DNA from: Streptantibioticus rubrisoli
GTDB taxonomy: Bacteria > Actinomycetota > Actinomycetes > Streptomycetales > Streptomycetaceae
Length of the DNA stretch: 64,000 nt
Assembly (NCBI RefSeq): GCF_024436055.1
Contig: NZ_JANFNH010000001.1
Coordinates: 372,001 to 436,000, forward strand
Direction: 5' to 3'
Part shown: positions 23,510 to 32,749 of the stretch, piece after piece
Layout of the letters: each line of letters begins with the position of its first letter
Numbering within the stretch: position 1 is the first letter of the stretch
Program-made: the position numbers and the translations under genes
The notes under the pieces: generated by a model
What the model was told of the DNA's origin: nothing
What the model saw: only the letters and a program-made list of their open reading frames with translations
The model's database searches: none

Positions 23510-24388
23510 ATGAGGACCGAAGCGGACAGTGGCCGGGCCGAGGAGCGGGTACCGGTCCAGCTGGTCGTCGGCCTCGCGCTGGTGGCCTGCTGCTGGGCGC
23601 TGTTCTGGACGGTGGTCAACGCCTGGACCGAGATCTTCTTCTTCGGCCTGTGGCTCGGCTACGCCCTCACCGTCGACGGCGTGGTCGCACTGCGCACCGG
23701 TACCTCCATCCTCACCCGCAGCGCCGCGCGGTTCGGGCTGCTGTTCTGCTACTCGGTGCCGCTCTGGTGGATGCACGAGTGGTTCAACACCGCGCTGCAC
23801 AACTGGTACTACATCGAGCCCGTCCCGCACAGCGAACCGGTGCGGATCCTGCTGTACTCGCTGTGCTTCAGTACGGCGCTGCCCGCGCTGTTGGAGTCCG
23901 CCGAACTGCTGTACTCCACAAGGCCGTCGCGTCACACCGGGCGCTGGCGGCCGCTGAAGTGCCGTCCCGCGCTGCTCTACGGGGTCAGCGCCTTCGGCGT
24001 GCTGCTGCTGACCGCGGTGCTGGTCTTCCCCCGGCAGCTGTTCTTCCTGGTGTGGCTGTGCCCGCTGCTGGTCCTGGATCCGCTCAACACCCGGCTGGGC
24101 CTCCCCAGCCTGTGGGGCCAGCTGGCCCGGGGGCGCTGGCAGCCGCTGGCGGCGCTGGCGCTCGGCGGCCTGATGTGCGGGTTGTTCTGGGAGATGTGGA
24201 ACTACTGGACGGTGGGCGCGCACTGGATCTACCGCCTTCCGGCGTTCCTGTCCTACGCCCACCTCTTCCACATGCCGCTCCCCGGCTACCTCGGCTACCC
24301 GCCGTTCGCCTGGTCCACCTACGCCTTCTACCAGACCCTGCGGGGACTGCTGACGCCCAGGTCGGCCGACGCCCTCGGCCTGGGGTGA
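23510..24388 (+). CDS. Multispan membrane protein of unknown function
   Basis: The 292-residue protein has about seven hydrophobic segments with many tryptophans near membrane edges, for example ALFWTVVNAWTEIFFFGLWLG, VPLWWMHEWFNTALHNWYYI and LMCGLFWEMWNYWTVGAHWI. The paired W-E-x-W-N-x-W motifs look catalytic or ligand-binding, but I do not recognise the family with confidence. GAGGGG is seven bases before the ATG at 23510, with a GTG just upstream as alternative. It is divergent from the DUF1876 gene and convergent with cobN. Confidence 0.72.
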   Translation: MRTEADSGRAEERVPVQLVVGLALVACCWALFWTVVNAWTEIFFFGLWLGYALTVDGVVALRTGTSILTRSAARFGLLFCYSVPLWWMHEWFNTALHNWYYIEPVPHSEPVRILLYSLCFSTALPALLESAELLYSTRPSRHTGRWRPLKCRPALLYGVSAFGVLLLTAVLVFPRQLFFLVWLCPLLVLDPLNTRLGLPSLWGQLARGRWQPLAALALGGLMCGLFWEMWNYWTVGAHWIYRLPAFLSYAHLFHMPLPGYLGYPPFAWSTYAFYQTLRGLLTPRSADALGLG

Positions 24389-24443
24389 GCCGGTTCGGGT
24401 TCCGGCGCAGCGCCAACGGGGTGTTCCGCTCCCAGCGGGCGGT

Positions 24444-27400
24444 TCACTCCCCGCCGCCCTCCATATCGCCCTCGGTCTCCAGGAACGCCTGCCGCAGCCC
24501 TTCCAGCACCGACGGATCGGGCTTGGCCCACATGCCGCGGCTCTCGGCCTCCAGCAGGCGCTCCGCCATGCCGTGCAGCGCCCAGGGGTTGGCCTCCTGG
24601 AGGAACGCCCGGTTCTCCGGGTCCAGGACGTAGGTCTGGGCGAGCTTGTCGTACATCCAGTCGGCGACCACACCGGTGGTGGCGTCATAGCCGAACAAGT
24701 AGTCCACGGTGGCGGCCAGTTCGAAGGCGCCCTTGTAGCCGTGGCGGCGCATCGCCTCGATCCAGCGGGGGTTGACCACCCGGGCCCGGAACACCCGCGA
24801 GGTCTCCTCCAGCAGCGACCGGGTGCGCACCGTCTCCGGACGGGTGCTATCCCCGATGTACGCCTCGGGGGCCTTGCCGGTCAGCGCGCGCACGGTGGCG
24901 ACCATGCCGCCGTGGTACTGGAAGTAGTCGTCGGAGTCGGCGATGTCGTGCTCTCGGGTGTCGGTGTTCTTCGCCGCCACCGCGATCCGCCGGTAGGCGG
25001 TCTCCATCTCCTCCCGCGCCGCCCGCCCGTCCAGGCCGCGGCCGTAGGCGTAGCCGCCCCAGGCGGTGTAGACCTCGGCCAGGTCGGCGTCGGTGCGCCA
25101 GTCACGGCTGTCGATGAGCTGGAGCAGCCCGGCGCCGTACGTGCCCGGCCGGGAGCCGAAGATGCGCACCGTGGCCCGTCGTTCGTCACCGTGCGCCGCG
25201 AGGTCCGCGCGGGCGTGCGCGCGCAGGAAGTTGGACTCGTCGGGCTCGTCCAGTGCGGCGACCAGCCGTACCGCGTCGTCCAGCAGCGCCACCACATGCG
25301 GGAACGCGTCCCGGAAGAAGCCGCTGATGCGCAGCGTCACATCGATGCGCGGGCGCCCCAACTGCTCCAGCGGAATCGCCTCGACACCGGTGACCCGGCG
25401 GGAGGCGTCGTCCCACACCGGCCGGGCCCCGAGCAGTGCCAGCGCCTCAGCGACATCGTCGCCCGCGGTGCGCATCGCGCTGGTGCCCCACAGCGACAGG
25501 CCCACCGAGCGCGGCCAGTCGCCGTTGTCCGTGCGGTAGCGCTCCAATAGCGAGTCGGCGAGCGCCTGTCCGGTCTCCCAGGCCAGACGGCTGGGTACCG
25601 CCTTGGGGTCGACGGAGTAGAAGTTGCGGCCGGTCGGCAGCACGTTGACCAGACCGCGCAGCGGGGATCCGGACGGACCCGCGGGCACGAAACCGCCGTT
25701 CAGCGCGTGCACGGCCGCCTCGATCTCGTCGCCGGTACGGGCCAGCCGGGGCACCACCTGGCGGGCGGCGAAGTCCAGCACCCGGCCGACGTCCTCGGGC
25801 AGCCCCGCGCACACCTCGGGCACCGCCTCCGGGTTCCAGTCGGCGTCCTCCATGGCCTGCACCAGCGCACGGGCGCGGGCCTCGGCGTCGTCGGCACCGG
25901 TGCGCGACGCGGCCGACTCGTCCAGGCCCAGCGCCTCACGCAGCCCCGGCAGCGCGGCGGTGCCGCCCCAGATCTGCCGGGCCCGCAGGATGGCCAGCAC
26001 CAGGTTGACCCGCTCGGCACCGGTCGGCCCCTGGCCGAGCACGTGCAGCCCGTCGCGGATCTGCGCGTCCTTGATCTCGCACAGCCAGCCGTCGACGTGC
26101 AGCAGGAAGTCGTCGAACTCGGCGTCGTGCGGCCGGTCTTCGAGCCCGAGGTCGTGGTCGAGCTTGGCGGCCTGGATCAGCGTCCAGATCTGCGAGCGGA
26201 TGGCCGGGAGCTTGGCCGGGTCCATCGAGGCGATGGACGCGTGCTCGTCGAGGAGTTGTTCCAGCCGGGCGATGTCTCCATAGGAGTCGGCACGGGCCAT
26301 CGGCGGCACCAGGTGGTCCACCAGCGTGGCGTGCGCCCGGCGCTTGGCCTGGGTGCCTTCACCGGGGTCGTTGACCAGGAACGGGTAGACCAGCGGCAGG
26401 TCGCCGAGCGCCGCGTCCGGGGCGCACGCGGCGGACAACCCGGCGTTCTTGCCCGGCAGCCACTCCAGGTTGCCGTGCTTGCCGAGGTGGACCATGGCGT
26501 CGGCGCCGAAGCCGCCGTCCTCGCGGGCGGCGCAGATCCAGCGGTAGGCCGCCAGGTAGTGGTGCGACGGCGGCAGATCGGGGTCGTGGTAGATCGCGAT
26601 CGGGTTCTCGCCGAAGCCGCGCGGCGGCTGGATGAGGACCAGCAGATTGCCCGCGCGCAGCGCGGCCAGCACGATCTCGCCCTCGGGGTCGCGGCTGGTG
26701 TCCACGAACAGCTCACCCGGCGGCGGACCCCAGTGCCGCTCGACCTGTTCGCGCAGTTCGGCGGGCAGCCTGCCGTACCAGCGACGGTAGTCGGCGGCCG
26801 GGACGCGGATCGGGTTGCGGGCCAACTGCTCCTCGGTGAGCCACTCCTGGTCGTGGCCGCCCGCCTCGATCAGCGCCCGGATCAGGTCGTCGCCGACCCC
26901 TGAGGCCAGTCCAGGCAGCGCGTCGGGACCGTCTTGCGGCCCGAGGTCCCAGCCCTCCTCCCGTAGCCGCCGCAGCAGTGCGACCGCGCTGGCCGGGGTG
27001 TCCAGGCCCACCGCGTTGCCGATCCGCGAGTGCTTGGTCGGGTAGGCGGACAGCACCAGCGCCAGCCGCTTGTCGGCCGCCGGAACGTGCCGCAGCCTGC
27101 CGTGCCGTACCGCGATCCCGGCGACGCGCGACGCGCGCTCCGGATCGGCCACGTACACCGGCAGGCCGTCGGCGTCGATCTCCTTGAAGGAGAACGGCAC
27201 GGTGATCAGCCGCCCGTCGAACTCCGGCACCGCGACCTGGGTGGCCGCGTCCAGCGGGGACAGGCCCTCGTCGTTCTCCTCCCAGGCGGCGCGCGGCCCG
27301 GTCAGACACAGCGCCTGCAGGATCGGCACGTCGAGGGCGGCCAGCGCGCCCGCGTCCCACGCCTCCTCATCGCCCCCGGCGGCGGCGTCGGCCGGGCGGG

Positions 27401-28058
27401 TGCCGCCCGCGGCGAGCACGGTGGTGACGATGGCGTCGGCCGCGCCCAGCGCCTCCAGCAACTCCGGTTCCGGGGCGCGCAGCGAGGCGACGTACAGCGG
27501 CATCGCACGGCCGCCCGCGTCCTCGATCGCCGAGCACAGCGCGGAGACGAAACCGGTGTTGCCGCTCATGTGGTGCGCCCGGTAGTACAGCACCGCCACC
27601 ACCGGACCCCGCGCGCCCGCGCGCTCCTCGCGCTCCAACGGGCCCCAGGAGGGCGCCGGTTGGGGCGCGGCGAAGCCGTGGCCGGTGAGCAGCACGGTGT
27701 CGGACAGGAAGCGCGCGAGCTGGGCGAGGTTGTCCGGGCCGCCGTGCGCCAGGTAGGCGTGCGCCTCGGTGGCGATGCCCATCGGCACCGTGGAGGACGC
27801 CATCAGCTGGGCGTCCGGGGTCTGTTCGCCGGTGAGCACCACCACCGGGCGCGGCCCGGCGAGCAGCGCGTCGAGTCCGTCCTGCCAGGCGCGGATGCCG
27901 CCCAGCAGCCGGACCACCACCAGGTCGGTGCCCTCCAGCAGGGCGGGCAGTTCGTCCAAGGAGAGCCGCGCCGGATTGGCCCAGCGGTACGGCACGGGAC
28001 CGTTCGCCGCGCGGGCGCTGAGCAGGTCGGTGTCGGACGTCGACAACAGCAGGATCAC
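24444..28058 (-). CDS. cobN: Aerobic cobaltochelatase subunit CobN
   Basis: A 1204-residue protein with the features of CobN/BchH: LYYRAHHMSGNTGFVSALCSAIEDAG, PIRVPAADYRRWYGRLP, LVLIQPPRGFGENPIAIYHDPDLPPSHHYLAAYRW, MVHLGKHGNLEWLPGKNAGLS and a C-terminal RTRSLLEETSRVFRARVVNPRWIEAMRRHGYKGAFEL region. It is the large subunit inserting Co2+ into hydrogenobyrinic acid diamide together with ChlI/ChlD-type ATPases, which are not in this window. It starts at GTG 28058 after AGGAAGG. The leader carries a cobalamin riboswitch, so expression should fall when B12 is abundant. Confidence 0.96.
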   Translation of the reverse strand: MILLLSTSDTDLLSARAANGPVPYRWANPARLSLDELPALLEGTDLVVVRLLGGIRAWQDGLDALLAGPRPVVVLTGEQTPDAQLMASSTVPMGIATEAHAYLAHGGPDNLAQLARFLSDTVLLTGHGFAAPQPAPSWGPLEREERAGARGPVVAVLYYRAHHMSGNTGFVSALCSAIEDAGGRAMPLYVASLRAPEPELLEALGAADAIVTTVLAAGGTRPADAAAGGDEEAWDAGALAALDVPILQALCLTGPRAAWEENDEGLSPLDAATQVAVPEFDGRLITVPFSFKEIDADGLPVYVADPERASRVAGIAVRHGRLRHVPAADKRLALVLSAYPTKHSRIGNAVGLDTPASAVALLRRLREEGWDLGPQDGPDALPGLASGVGDDLIRALIEAGGHDQEWLTEEQLARNPIRVPAADYRRWYGRLPAELREQVERHWGPPPGELFVDTSRDPEGEIVLAALRAGNLLVLIQPPRGFGENPIAIYHDPDLPPSHHYLAAYRWICAAREDGGFGADAMVHLGKHGNLEWLPGKNAGLSAACAPDAALGDLPLVYPFLVNDPGEGTQAKRRAHATLVDHLVPPMARADSYGDIARLEQLLDEHASIASMDPAKLPAIRSQIWTLIQAAKLDHDLGLEDRPHDAEFDDFLLHVDGWLCEIKDAQIRDGLHVLGQGPTGAERVNLVLAILRARQIWGGTAALPGLREALGLDESAASRTGADDAEARARALVQAMEDADWNPEAVPEVCAGLPEDVGRVLDFAARQVVPRLARTGDEIEAAVHALNGGFVPAGPSGSPLRGLVNVLPTGRNFYSVDPKAVPSRLAWETGQALADSLLERYRTDNGDWPRSVGLSLWGTSAMRTAGDDVAEALALLGARPVWDDASRRVTGVEAIPLEQLGRPRIDVTLRISGFFRDAFPHVVALLDDAVRLVAALDEPDESNFLRAHARADLAAHGDERRATVRIFGSRPGTYGAGLLQLIDSRDWRTDADLAEVYTAWGGYAYGRGLDGRAAREEMETAYRRIAVAAKNTDTREHDIADSDDYFQYHGGMVATVRALTGKAPEAYIGDSTRPETVRTRSLLEETSRVFRARVVNPRWIEAMRRHGYKGAFELAATVDYLFGYDATTGVVADWMYDKLAQTYVLDPENRAFLQEANPWALHGMAERLLEAESRGMWAKPDPSVLEGLRQAFLETEGDMEGGGE

Positions 28059-28104
28059 GTCGGGCCTTCCTCGGGGTCCGCGCCCCGGGCTGGTGTAGGA
28101 CGGC

Positions 28105-28245
28105 GGGGAGTTCCTGGCTTCCGTGGCACAGCGGCGCGCAAGGCGTCATCGCGACACGGTGACAGTGGCGGGACCGCACCGGATTCGCACCGGTTTCCTC
28201 CCAGTTGCCGTCACGGGCAAGGACGCGCCGTGCAGGAACGTCCGC
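28105..28245 (-). ncRNA. Cobalamin (AdoCbl) riboswitch in the cobN leader
   Basis: Read on the minus strand, the leader contains GGAGGAAACCGGTGCGAATCCGG (the P4-L4 region), then GCGGTCCCGCCACTGTCACC, and near the 3' end the B12-box-like GGAAGCCAGGAACTC. These are the signature segments of the cobalamin riboswitch. It ends about 45 bases before the cobN GTG, so translational or terminator control of cobN is expected. Boundaries are approximate. Confidence 0.9.
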
Positions 28246-28329
28246 GAGCATAGTAAGGCTTGCGGCGGTCGCCCATGTCCTACATGCTGAGACCCGCCGC
28301 CGCCTTGCCCAACAACCTTCGGAGCCGCC

Positions 28330-29595
28330 GTGACCAGCCCCTTCGGCGTGTCCGCGGTCGGCCGCGGGCGCGATGACGCCTGCCCGGGAGCGCTGCGGCT
28401 GCACGCGGCGGACGACGGTGCGCTGGCCCGGGTGCGGCTGCCCGGCGGGCTGCTGACCGCCGCTCAGGCCGAGGCGCTGGCCCGGCTGGCCGAGGAACTG
28501 GGTGACGGACATCTCGATCTGACCTCGCGCGGCAACGTCCAACTGCGCGGCCTGCCTTCGGACGCGGGCGGTGAACTGGCCGCCCGGCTGGGCGCCGCGG
28601 GGCTGCTGCCGTCGATCCGGCACGAGCGGGTGCGCAACATCGTCGCCTCACCGCTGGCCGGGCTGGACGGCCGCGGGCACGCCGACGTACGGGGCTGGAC
28701 GCGGGAGTTGGACTCCCTGCTGTGCGCCAGCGACATCACGCCCGAGTTGTCGGGTCGGTTCCTTTTCGTCCTCGATGACGGTCGCGGCGATGTGGCTGCG
28801 CTCGGCGGCGATGTGACATTGATCGCGCGACCGGGCGGTCAGGCGGTGCTCCATGTGGGGCCGGTCGCCGCGGGATCCGGGATCGCGGTGCCCGCAGTCG
28901 ACGGACCGCGCTGGATGCTGCGGGCCGCCGAGGAGTTCCTGGCGGTGCTGCGCGACGGCGGCCAACGGGCCTGGCGCGTGCGGGAGGTGGACCCGGACGG
29001 CAGCCTGATCCGGGCCCGGCTCGCCGCGACGACCTCGGCCGACGCGGTCGGCTTCGAGCCGCCGCCGGAGTTCGGCGCCGTGTGTGACGGCGACGGCACG
29101 GTGGTCGGCCTGTCGTTGGGGCTGCGGTTCGGCCGGGCCGCCACGGCACAGTGGCGGCGGCTGGTGGCGGTGTCCGCGGGTGAGTTGCGGCTCACGCCCT
29201 GGCGGGGCGTGGTACTGCCCGGCGCGTCCGCCGACGAGCTGGGCGCGTTGACCGAGGCAGGGTTGGTCACCGATCCCGGCTCGCCCTGGCACGGCGCCAG
29301 CGCCTGCACCGGACTGCCCGGCTGCGCCAAGTCGCTGGCCGACGTGCGCCGCGACGCGGCCACCGCCCTCACGGCCCAACCGGCGCTGGCGGCACGGCGG
29401 TTGCCGGTGCACTGGTCCGGCTGCGCGCGGCGCTGCGGGCACCCCGGCGGCGCACGGTGGGTCGACGTGCTCGCCACCGCCGACGGATACCAGGTCAGCG
29501 TGGCCGGAACCGATCGGGCAGACTTGCCCGGCAGCCAGCAGTTGCCGGCCGTCGTGGCGGCGGCCCGCAGTACACCCCAGACGAGGACCACGTGA
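28330..29595 (+). CDS. cobG: Precorrin-3B synthase
   Basis: The 421-residue protein belongs to the nitrite/sulfite reductase family with half-size domains. LDLTSRGNVQLRGL and RNIVASPLAGLDGRGHADV are substrate-binding regions. The 4Fe-4S/sirohaem-type cysteines are Cys326, Cys332, Cys365 and Cys369 (CTGLPGC and SGCARRCGHP). CobG uses O2 to convert precorrin-3A to precorrin-3B, marking the aerobic cobalamin route. The GTG at 28330 follows GGAG, and the gene is divergent from cobN. It overlaps cobH by four bases. Confidence 0.93.
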   Translation: MTSPFGVSAVGRGRDDACPGALRLHAADDGALARVRLPGGLLTAAQAEALARLAEELGDGHLDLTSRGNVQLRGLPSDAGGELAARLGAAGLLPSIRHERVRNIVASPLAGLDGRGHADVRGWTRELDSLLCASDITPELSGRFLFVLDDGRGDVAALGGDVTLIARPGGQAVLHVGPVAAGSGIAVPAVDGPRWMLRAAEEFLAVLRDGGQRAWRVREVDPDGSLIRARLAATTSADAVGFEPPPEFGAVCDGDGTVVGLSLGLRFGRAATAQWRRLVAVSAGELRLTPWRGVVLPGASADELGALTEAGLVTDPGSPWHGASACTGLPGCAKSLADVRRDAATALTAQPALAARRLPVHWSGCARRCGHPGGARWVDVLATADGYQVSVAGTDRADLPGSQQLPAVVAAARSTPQTRTT

Positions 29596-30218
29596 TCGAG
29601 TACGAGAAGGACGGCCCGGCGATCTACCGCCAGTCCTTTGCCACCATTCGCGCCGAGGCGGATCTGAGCGGGCTGCCCGACGACGTGGCCCAGGTCGCGG
29701 TCCGCATGATCCACGCCTGCGGCATGGTCGACCTGGTACGTGATCTCGGCTACAGCCAGCACGTCATACGCGACGCCCGTGCCGCGCTGCGGGCGGGCGC
29801 CCCGATCCTGTGCGACGTGGCGATGGTGGCCAGCGGGGTGACCCGCAAGCGGCTGCCCGCCGACAACGAGGTGGTGTGCACCCTGTCCGACCCCTCGGTG
29901 CCCGCGCTGGCCGCCGAGTTGGGCACCACCCGCTCGGCCGCCGCCATGGAACTGTGGCGGGACCGGCTGGACGGCGCGGTGGTGGCGGTGGGCAACGCGC
30001 CCACCTCGCTGTTCCGGCTGCTGGAGATGGTCGAGGCGGGCTGCCCGCGCCCGGCCGCCGTGATCGGCGTCCCGGTCGGCTTCGTCGGCGCCGCGGAGTC
30101 CAAGCAGGCGCTCGCCGAACACCCGTCGGGACTTGAGCACTTGGTGGTACGCGGACGGCGCGGCGGAAGCGCGATCGCCGCCGCCGCGATCAACGCGATA
30201 GCGAGCGAGGAAGAGTGA
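29592..30218 (+). CDS. cobH: Precorrin-8X methylmutase
   Basis: A 208-residue CobH: YEKDGPAIYRQSFATIRAEADLSGLP at the N terminus, RMIHACGMVDLVRDL with the catalytic histidine region, PILCDVAMVASGVTRKRLP, and GNAPTSLFRLLEMVEAGCPRPAAVIGVPVGFVGAAESK. It shifts the C11 methyl to C12, giving hydrogenobyrinic acid. The GTG start overlaps the cobG stop (GTGA), and the 3' end overlaps cobIJ in the same manner, forming a tightly coupled three-gene operon. Confidence 0.96.
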   Translation: MIEYEKDGPAIYRQSFATIRAEADLSGLPDDVAQVAVRMIHACGMVDLVRDLGYSQHVIRDARAALRAGAPILCDVAMVASGVTRKRLPADNEVVCTLSDPSVPALAAELGTTRSAAAMELWRDRLDGAVVAVGNAPTSLFRLLEMVEAGCPRPAAVIGVPVGFVGAAESKQALAEHPSGLEHLVVRGRRGGSAIAAAAINAIASEEE

Positions 30219-31723
30219 ACACGCAAGCCGCACATCCGGTGGGCCGCCTCTACGGTGTCGGCCTAGGCCCCGGCGATCCGTCGCTGATGACCGTTCGGGC
30301 GGTGGAGGTCATCACCGGCGCCGACGTCATCGCCTACCACAGCGCCCGGCACGGCCGCAGCATCGCCCGCTCCATCGCCGAACGGCACCTGCGCCCCGAC
30401 CACATCGAGGAACCGCTGGTCTACCCGGTGACCACCGAGACCACCGACCACCCCGGCGGCTACCGGGGCGCGCTGGAGGAGTTCTACGCCGAGGCCGCCG
30501 CCCGGCTCGCCGCGCACCTGGACGCCGGACGCTCGGTCGCGGTACTGGCCGAGGGCGACCCGATGTTCTACGGCTCCTACATGCACATGCACAAGCGGCT
30601 CGCCGACCGCTACCCGACCGAGGTGGTGCCCGGCGTCACCTCGGTGAGCGCCGCCGCGGCCCGCCTGGGGCGGCCGCTGGTGGAGGGCGAGGAGGTGCTC
30701 ACCATCCTGCCGGGCACCCTCCCGGAGGACGAGCTGGCCGCCCGGTTGGCCAGCACCGACTCCGCGGCCGTGATGAAGCTCGGCCGCACCTTCCCGGCGG
30801 TTCGCAACGCCCTGGAGCGGGCGGGCCGGTTGGCCGACGCCCACTACGTGGAGCGCGCCACGATGGACGCCGAGCGGACCGCCGCGCTCGCCGACGTCGA
30901 CCCCGAGTCGGTGCCGTACTTCTCGATGGCGGTCCTGCCCAGCCGGGTTGACGCCCGGCCGCCCTCCGGTGAAGGCGAGGTCACCGTCGTCGGGCTCGGA
31001 CCGGCCGGTCCCATGTGGCTCACCGCGCAGGCCCGTTCGGCGCTGGCCGCGGCCGAGGACCTGGTCGGCTACACCACCTACATGGACCGGGTACCGCACC
31101 GCCCCGGCCAGCGGCGGCACGCCTCGGACAACCGGGTGGAGGCCGAACGCGCCGAGTTCGCCCTCGACTTGGCCCGGCGCGGCCGCAAGGTCGCGGTGGT
31201 CTCCTCCGGCGACCCCGGGGTCTTCGCCATGGCCACCGCGGTGCTGGAGGCGGCCTCCGCCGAGCCGTACCTGGGGGTACGGGTACGGGTGGTGCCCGGG
31301 ATCACGGCCGCGCAGTCGGCCGCCGCGCTGGCGGGTGCGCCGCTCGGCCACGACTACGCGGTGGTCTCGCTCTCCGACCGGCTCAAGCCCTGGCAGATCA
31401 TCGAGGAGCGGCTGCGCGCCGCCTCGGCCGCCGATCTGGTGCTGGCGCTGTACAACCCGGCGTCCAACAGCCGCCGGACACAGCTGGAGACCGCGCTGAA
31501 GGTGCTGCGGGAGACCCGCGCGCCGGAGACGCCGGTGGTGGTCGCCCGGGATGTCGGCGGTCCGGAACAGGCGGTGCGGTTCCACACGCTGGACACCCTC
31601 GACCCGGCGACCGTCGACATGCGCTGCGTTCTGCTGGTCGGCTCCTCGCAGACCCGCACGGTCCACCGTGGTGACGGCACCACGGTGGTGTGGACGCCCC
31701 GCGACTATCCCTCCGGGGGGTAG
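30215..31723 (+). CDS. cobIJ: Bifunctional precorrin-2 C20- and precorrin-3B C17-methyltransferase
   Basis: The 502-residue fusion has two tetrapyrrole-methylase domains. The first (residues ~8-245) begins GRLYGVGLGPGDPSLMTVRAVEVI and has AEGDPMFYGSYMHMHKRL, as in CobI. The second (~255-495) begins VTVVGLGPAGPMWLTAQARSAL, has VSSGDPGVFAMATAVLE and ALYNPASNSRR, as in CobJ. A CobI-CobJ fusion is usual in actinobacteria. It starts at GTG overlapping cobH. Its TAG stop (31721-31723) lies in the end of a large imperfect palindrome filling the space to cobK. Confidence 0.95.
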   Translation: MNTQAAHPVGRLYGVGLGPGDPSLMTVRAVEVITGADVIAYHSARHGRSIARSIAERHLRPDHIEEPLVYPVTTETTDHPGGYRGALEEFYAEAAARLAAHLDAGRSVAVLAEGDPMFYGSYMHMHKRLADRYPTEVVPGVTSVSAAAARLGRPLVEGEEVLTILPGTLPEDELAARLASTDSAAVMKLGRTFPAVRNALERAGRLADAHYVERATMDAERTAALADVDPESVPYFSMAVLPSRVDARPPSGEGEVTVVGLGPAGPMWLTAQARSALAAAEDLVGYTTYMDRVPHRPGQRRHASDNRVEAERAEFALDLARRGRKVAVVSSGDPGVFAMATAVLEAASAEPYLGVRVRVVPGITAAQSAAALAGAPLGHDYAVVSLSDRLKPWQIIEERLRAASAADLVLALYNPASNSRRTQLETALKVLRETRAPETPVVVARDVGGPEQAVRFHTLDTLDPATVDMRCVLLVGSSQTRTVHRGDGTTVVWTPRDYPSGG

Positions 31724-31993
31724 CGCCTGGTCGGGGGTTGCGCGTGTTTCGGCACCGCCGGTCCGGTCTCGCCGGGGGTGCCCGCCGTCGCGGCGGGGAA
31801 GTTGTCGGGGGCAAGCCCCTGACGCCCCCGGCGCTGCTGAGAGTTGGTGGTGCGGTCCCAACGCGGCTCAACCGCCTGGGAGTTGAGGGCTTGCCTCCAA
31901 CTGAATCCGCCGCGACGGCGATCAACCCCGGCGAAACCGGACCAGCGGGGTCGAACCGGCCGCAACCCGGTCAGGATCCCGCAGTGCGCTACC
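31719..31993. repeat. ~270-bp imperfect palindrome filling the cobIJ/cobK junction
   Basis: The ends read GGTAGCGC (31719-31726) and GCGCTACC (31986-31993). Inside, GGTCCGGTCTCGCCGGGG (31760-31777) matches the complement of the right arm in 17 of 18 bases, GCCGTCGCGGCGG pairs with CCGCCGCGACGGC, and GGCAAGCCC pairs with GGGCTTGCC. The left TAG is the cobIJ stop codon and the right CTA is the cobK stop codon. It looks like a miniature inverted-repeat element or an outsized bidirectional terminator. Confidence 0.75.
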
Positions 31994-32738
31994 GCAGTGT
32001 GCCGAGCCAGTGCACAGCCCCCGCCACGTCGGGGGCGACGCGCACACCCGACGGCACCGGAGGTCGCCGCACGACCACCACCGGCACGCCCGCGAGGCGG
32101 GCGGCCGTGAGCTTGGCGGACGTCGCCGGGCCGCCGCTGTCCTTGGTCACCAGCACCTCGATACGATGGCGCCGGACCAGCTCGGACTCGCCTTCGACCG
32201 TGAACGGACCCCGGTCCAGCAGCACTTCCATCCGTGCCGGAACCGGCGGCTCGGGCGCGTCGACCGAGCGGACCAGGAACCACAGTTCGTCCAGCCCGGC
32301 GAAGGCCGCCAGACCCATCCGGCCGGTGGTGAGGAAGACCCGCCGCCCGAGCGACGGCAGCACCCCCGCCGCCTCGCTCAGCGAGCCGACCTCGTGCCAG
32401 CGGTCCCCGGGACCGGCCACCCACCCGGGACGGCGCAGGGCGAGCAGGGGAGTATGGGCGATGGCGGCGGCCTCGGCCGCATTGAAACTGATCTTCTCGG
32501 CGAAGGGATGAGTGGCGTCGATGAGCGCGTCAACCCGGTGTTCGCGCAGCCATTGCGCCAGGCCTTGGGCACCGCCGAAGCCCCCGATGCGCACCTGCCC
32601 CGCGGGCAGCCTGGGCTGGGCCACCCGCCCGGCCAGCGAACTGGTGACCAGCAGGCCGGGGTCGGCGGCCAGCTCGGCCGCGAGTCGTCGGGCCTCCGTC
32701 GTACCGCCGAGGATCAGCACATGGCGCCGGGTAGTCAT
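31989..32738 (-). CDS. cobK: Precorrin-6A reductase
   Basis: The 249-residue protein is CobK/CbiJ. HVLILGGTTEARRLAAELAADP is the N-terminal nucleotide-binding signature. IDATHPFAEKISFNAAEAAA is highly characteristic, and VFLTTGRMGLAAF and VLVTKDSGGPATSAKLTAARLAGVPVVVV complete the second domain. It reduces precorrin-6A with NADPH. The ATG at 32738 is preferred over an in-frame GTG at 32789 that would overlap cbiD. Only 11 bp separate it from the divergent cbiD start, so each promoter must lie in the other gene, unless transcription starts at the codons themselves. Confidence 0.94.
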   Translation of the reverse strand: MTTRRHVLILGGTTEARRLAAELAADPGLLVTSSLAGRVAQPRLPAGQVRIGGFGGAQGLAQWLREHRVDALIDATHPFAEKISFNAAEAAAIAHTPLLALRRPGWVAGPGDRWHEVGSLSEAAGVLPSLGRRVFLTTGRMGLAAFAGLDELWFLVRSVDAPEPPVPARMEVLLDRGPFTVEGESELVRRHRIEVLVTKDSGGPATSAKLTAARLAGVPVVVVRRPPVPSGVRVAPDVAGAVHWLGTLR

Positions 32739-32749
32739 CGGACCGTCCG

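Noticed and set aside
30263-31861. 532-codon minus-strand frame antisense to cobIJ
   Set aside because: cobIJ has two clear methylase domains; this is a GC-codon shadow that also runs into the palindromic junction.
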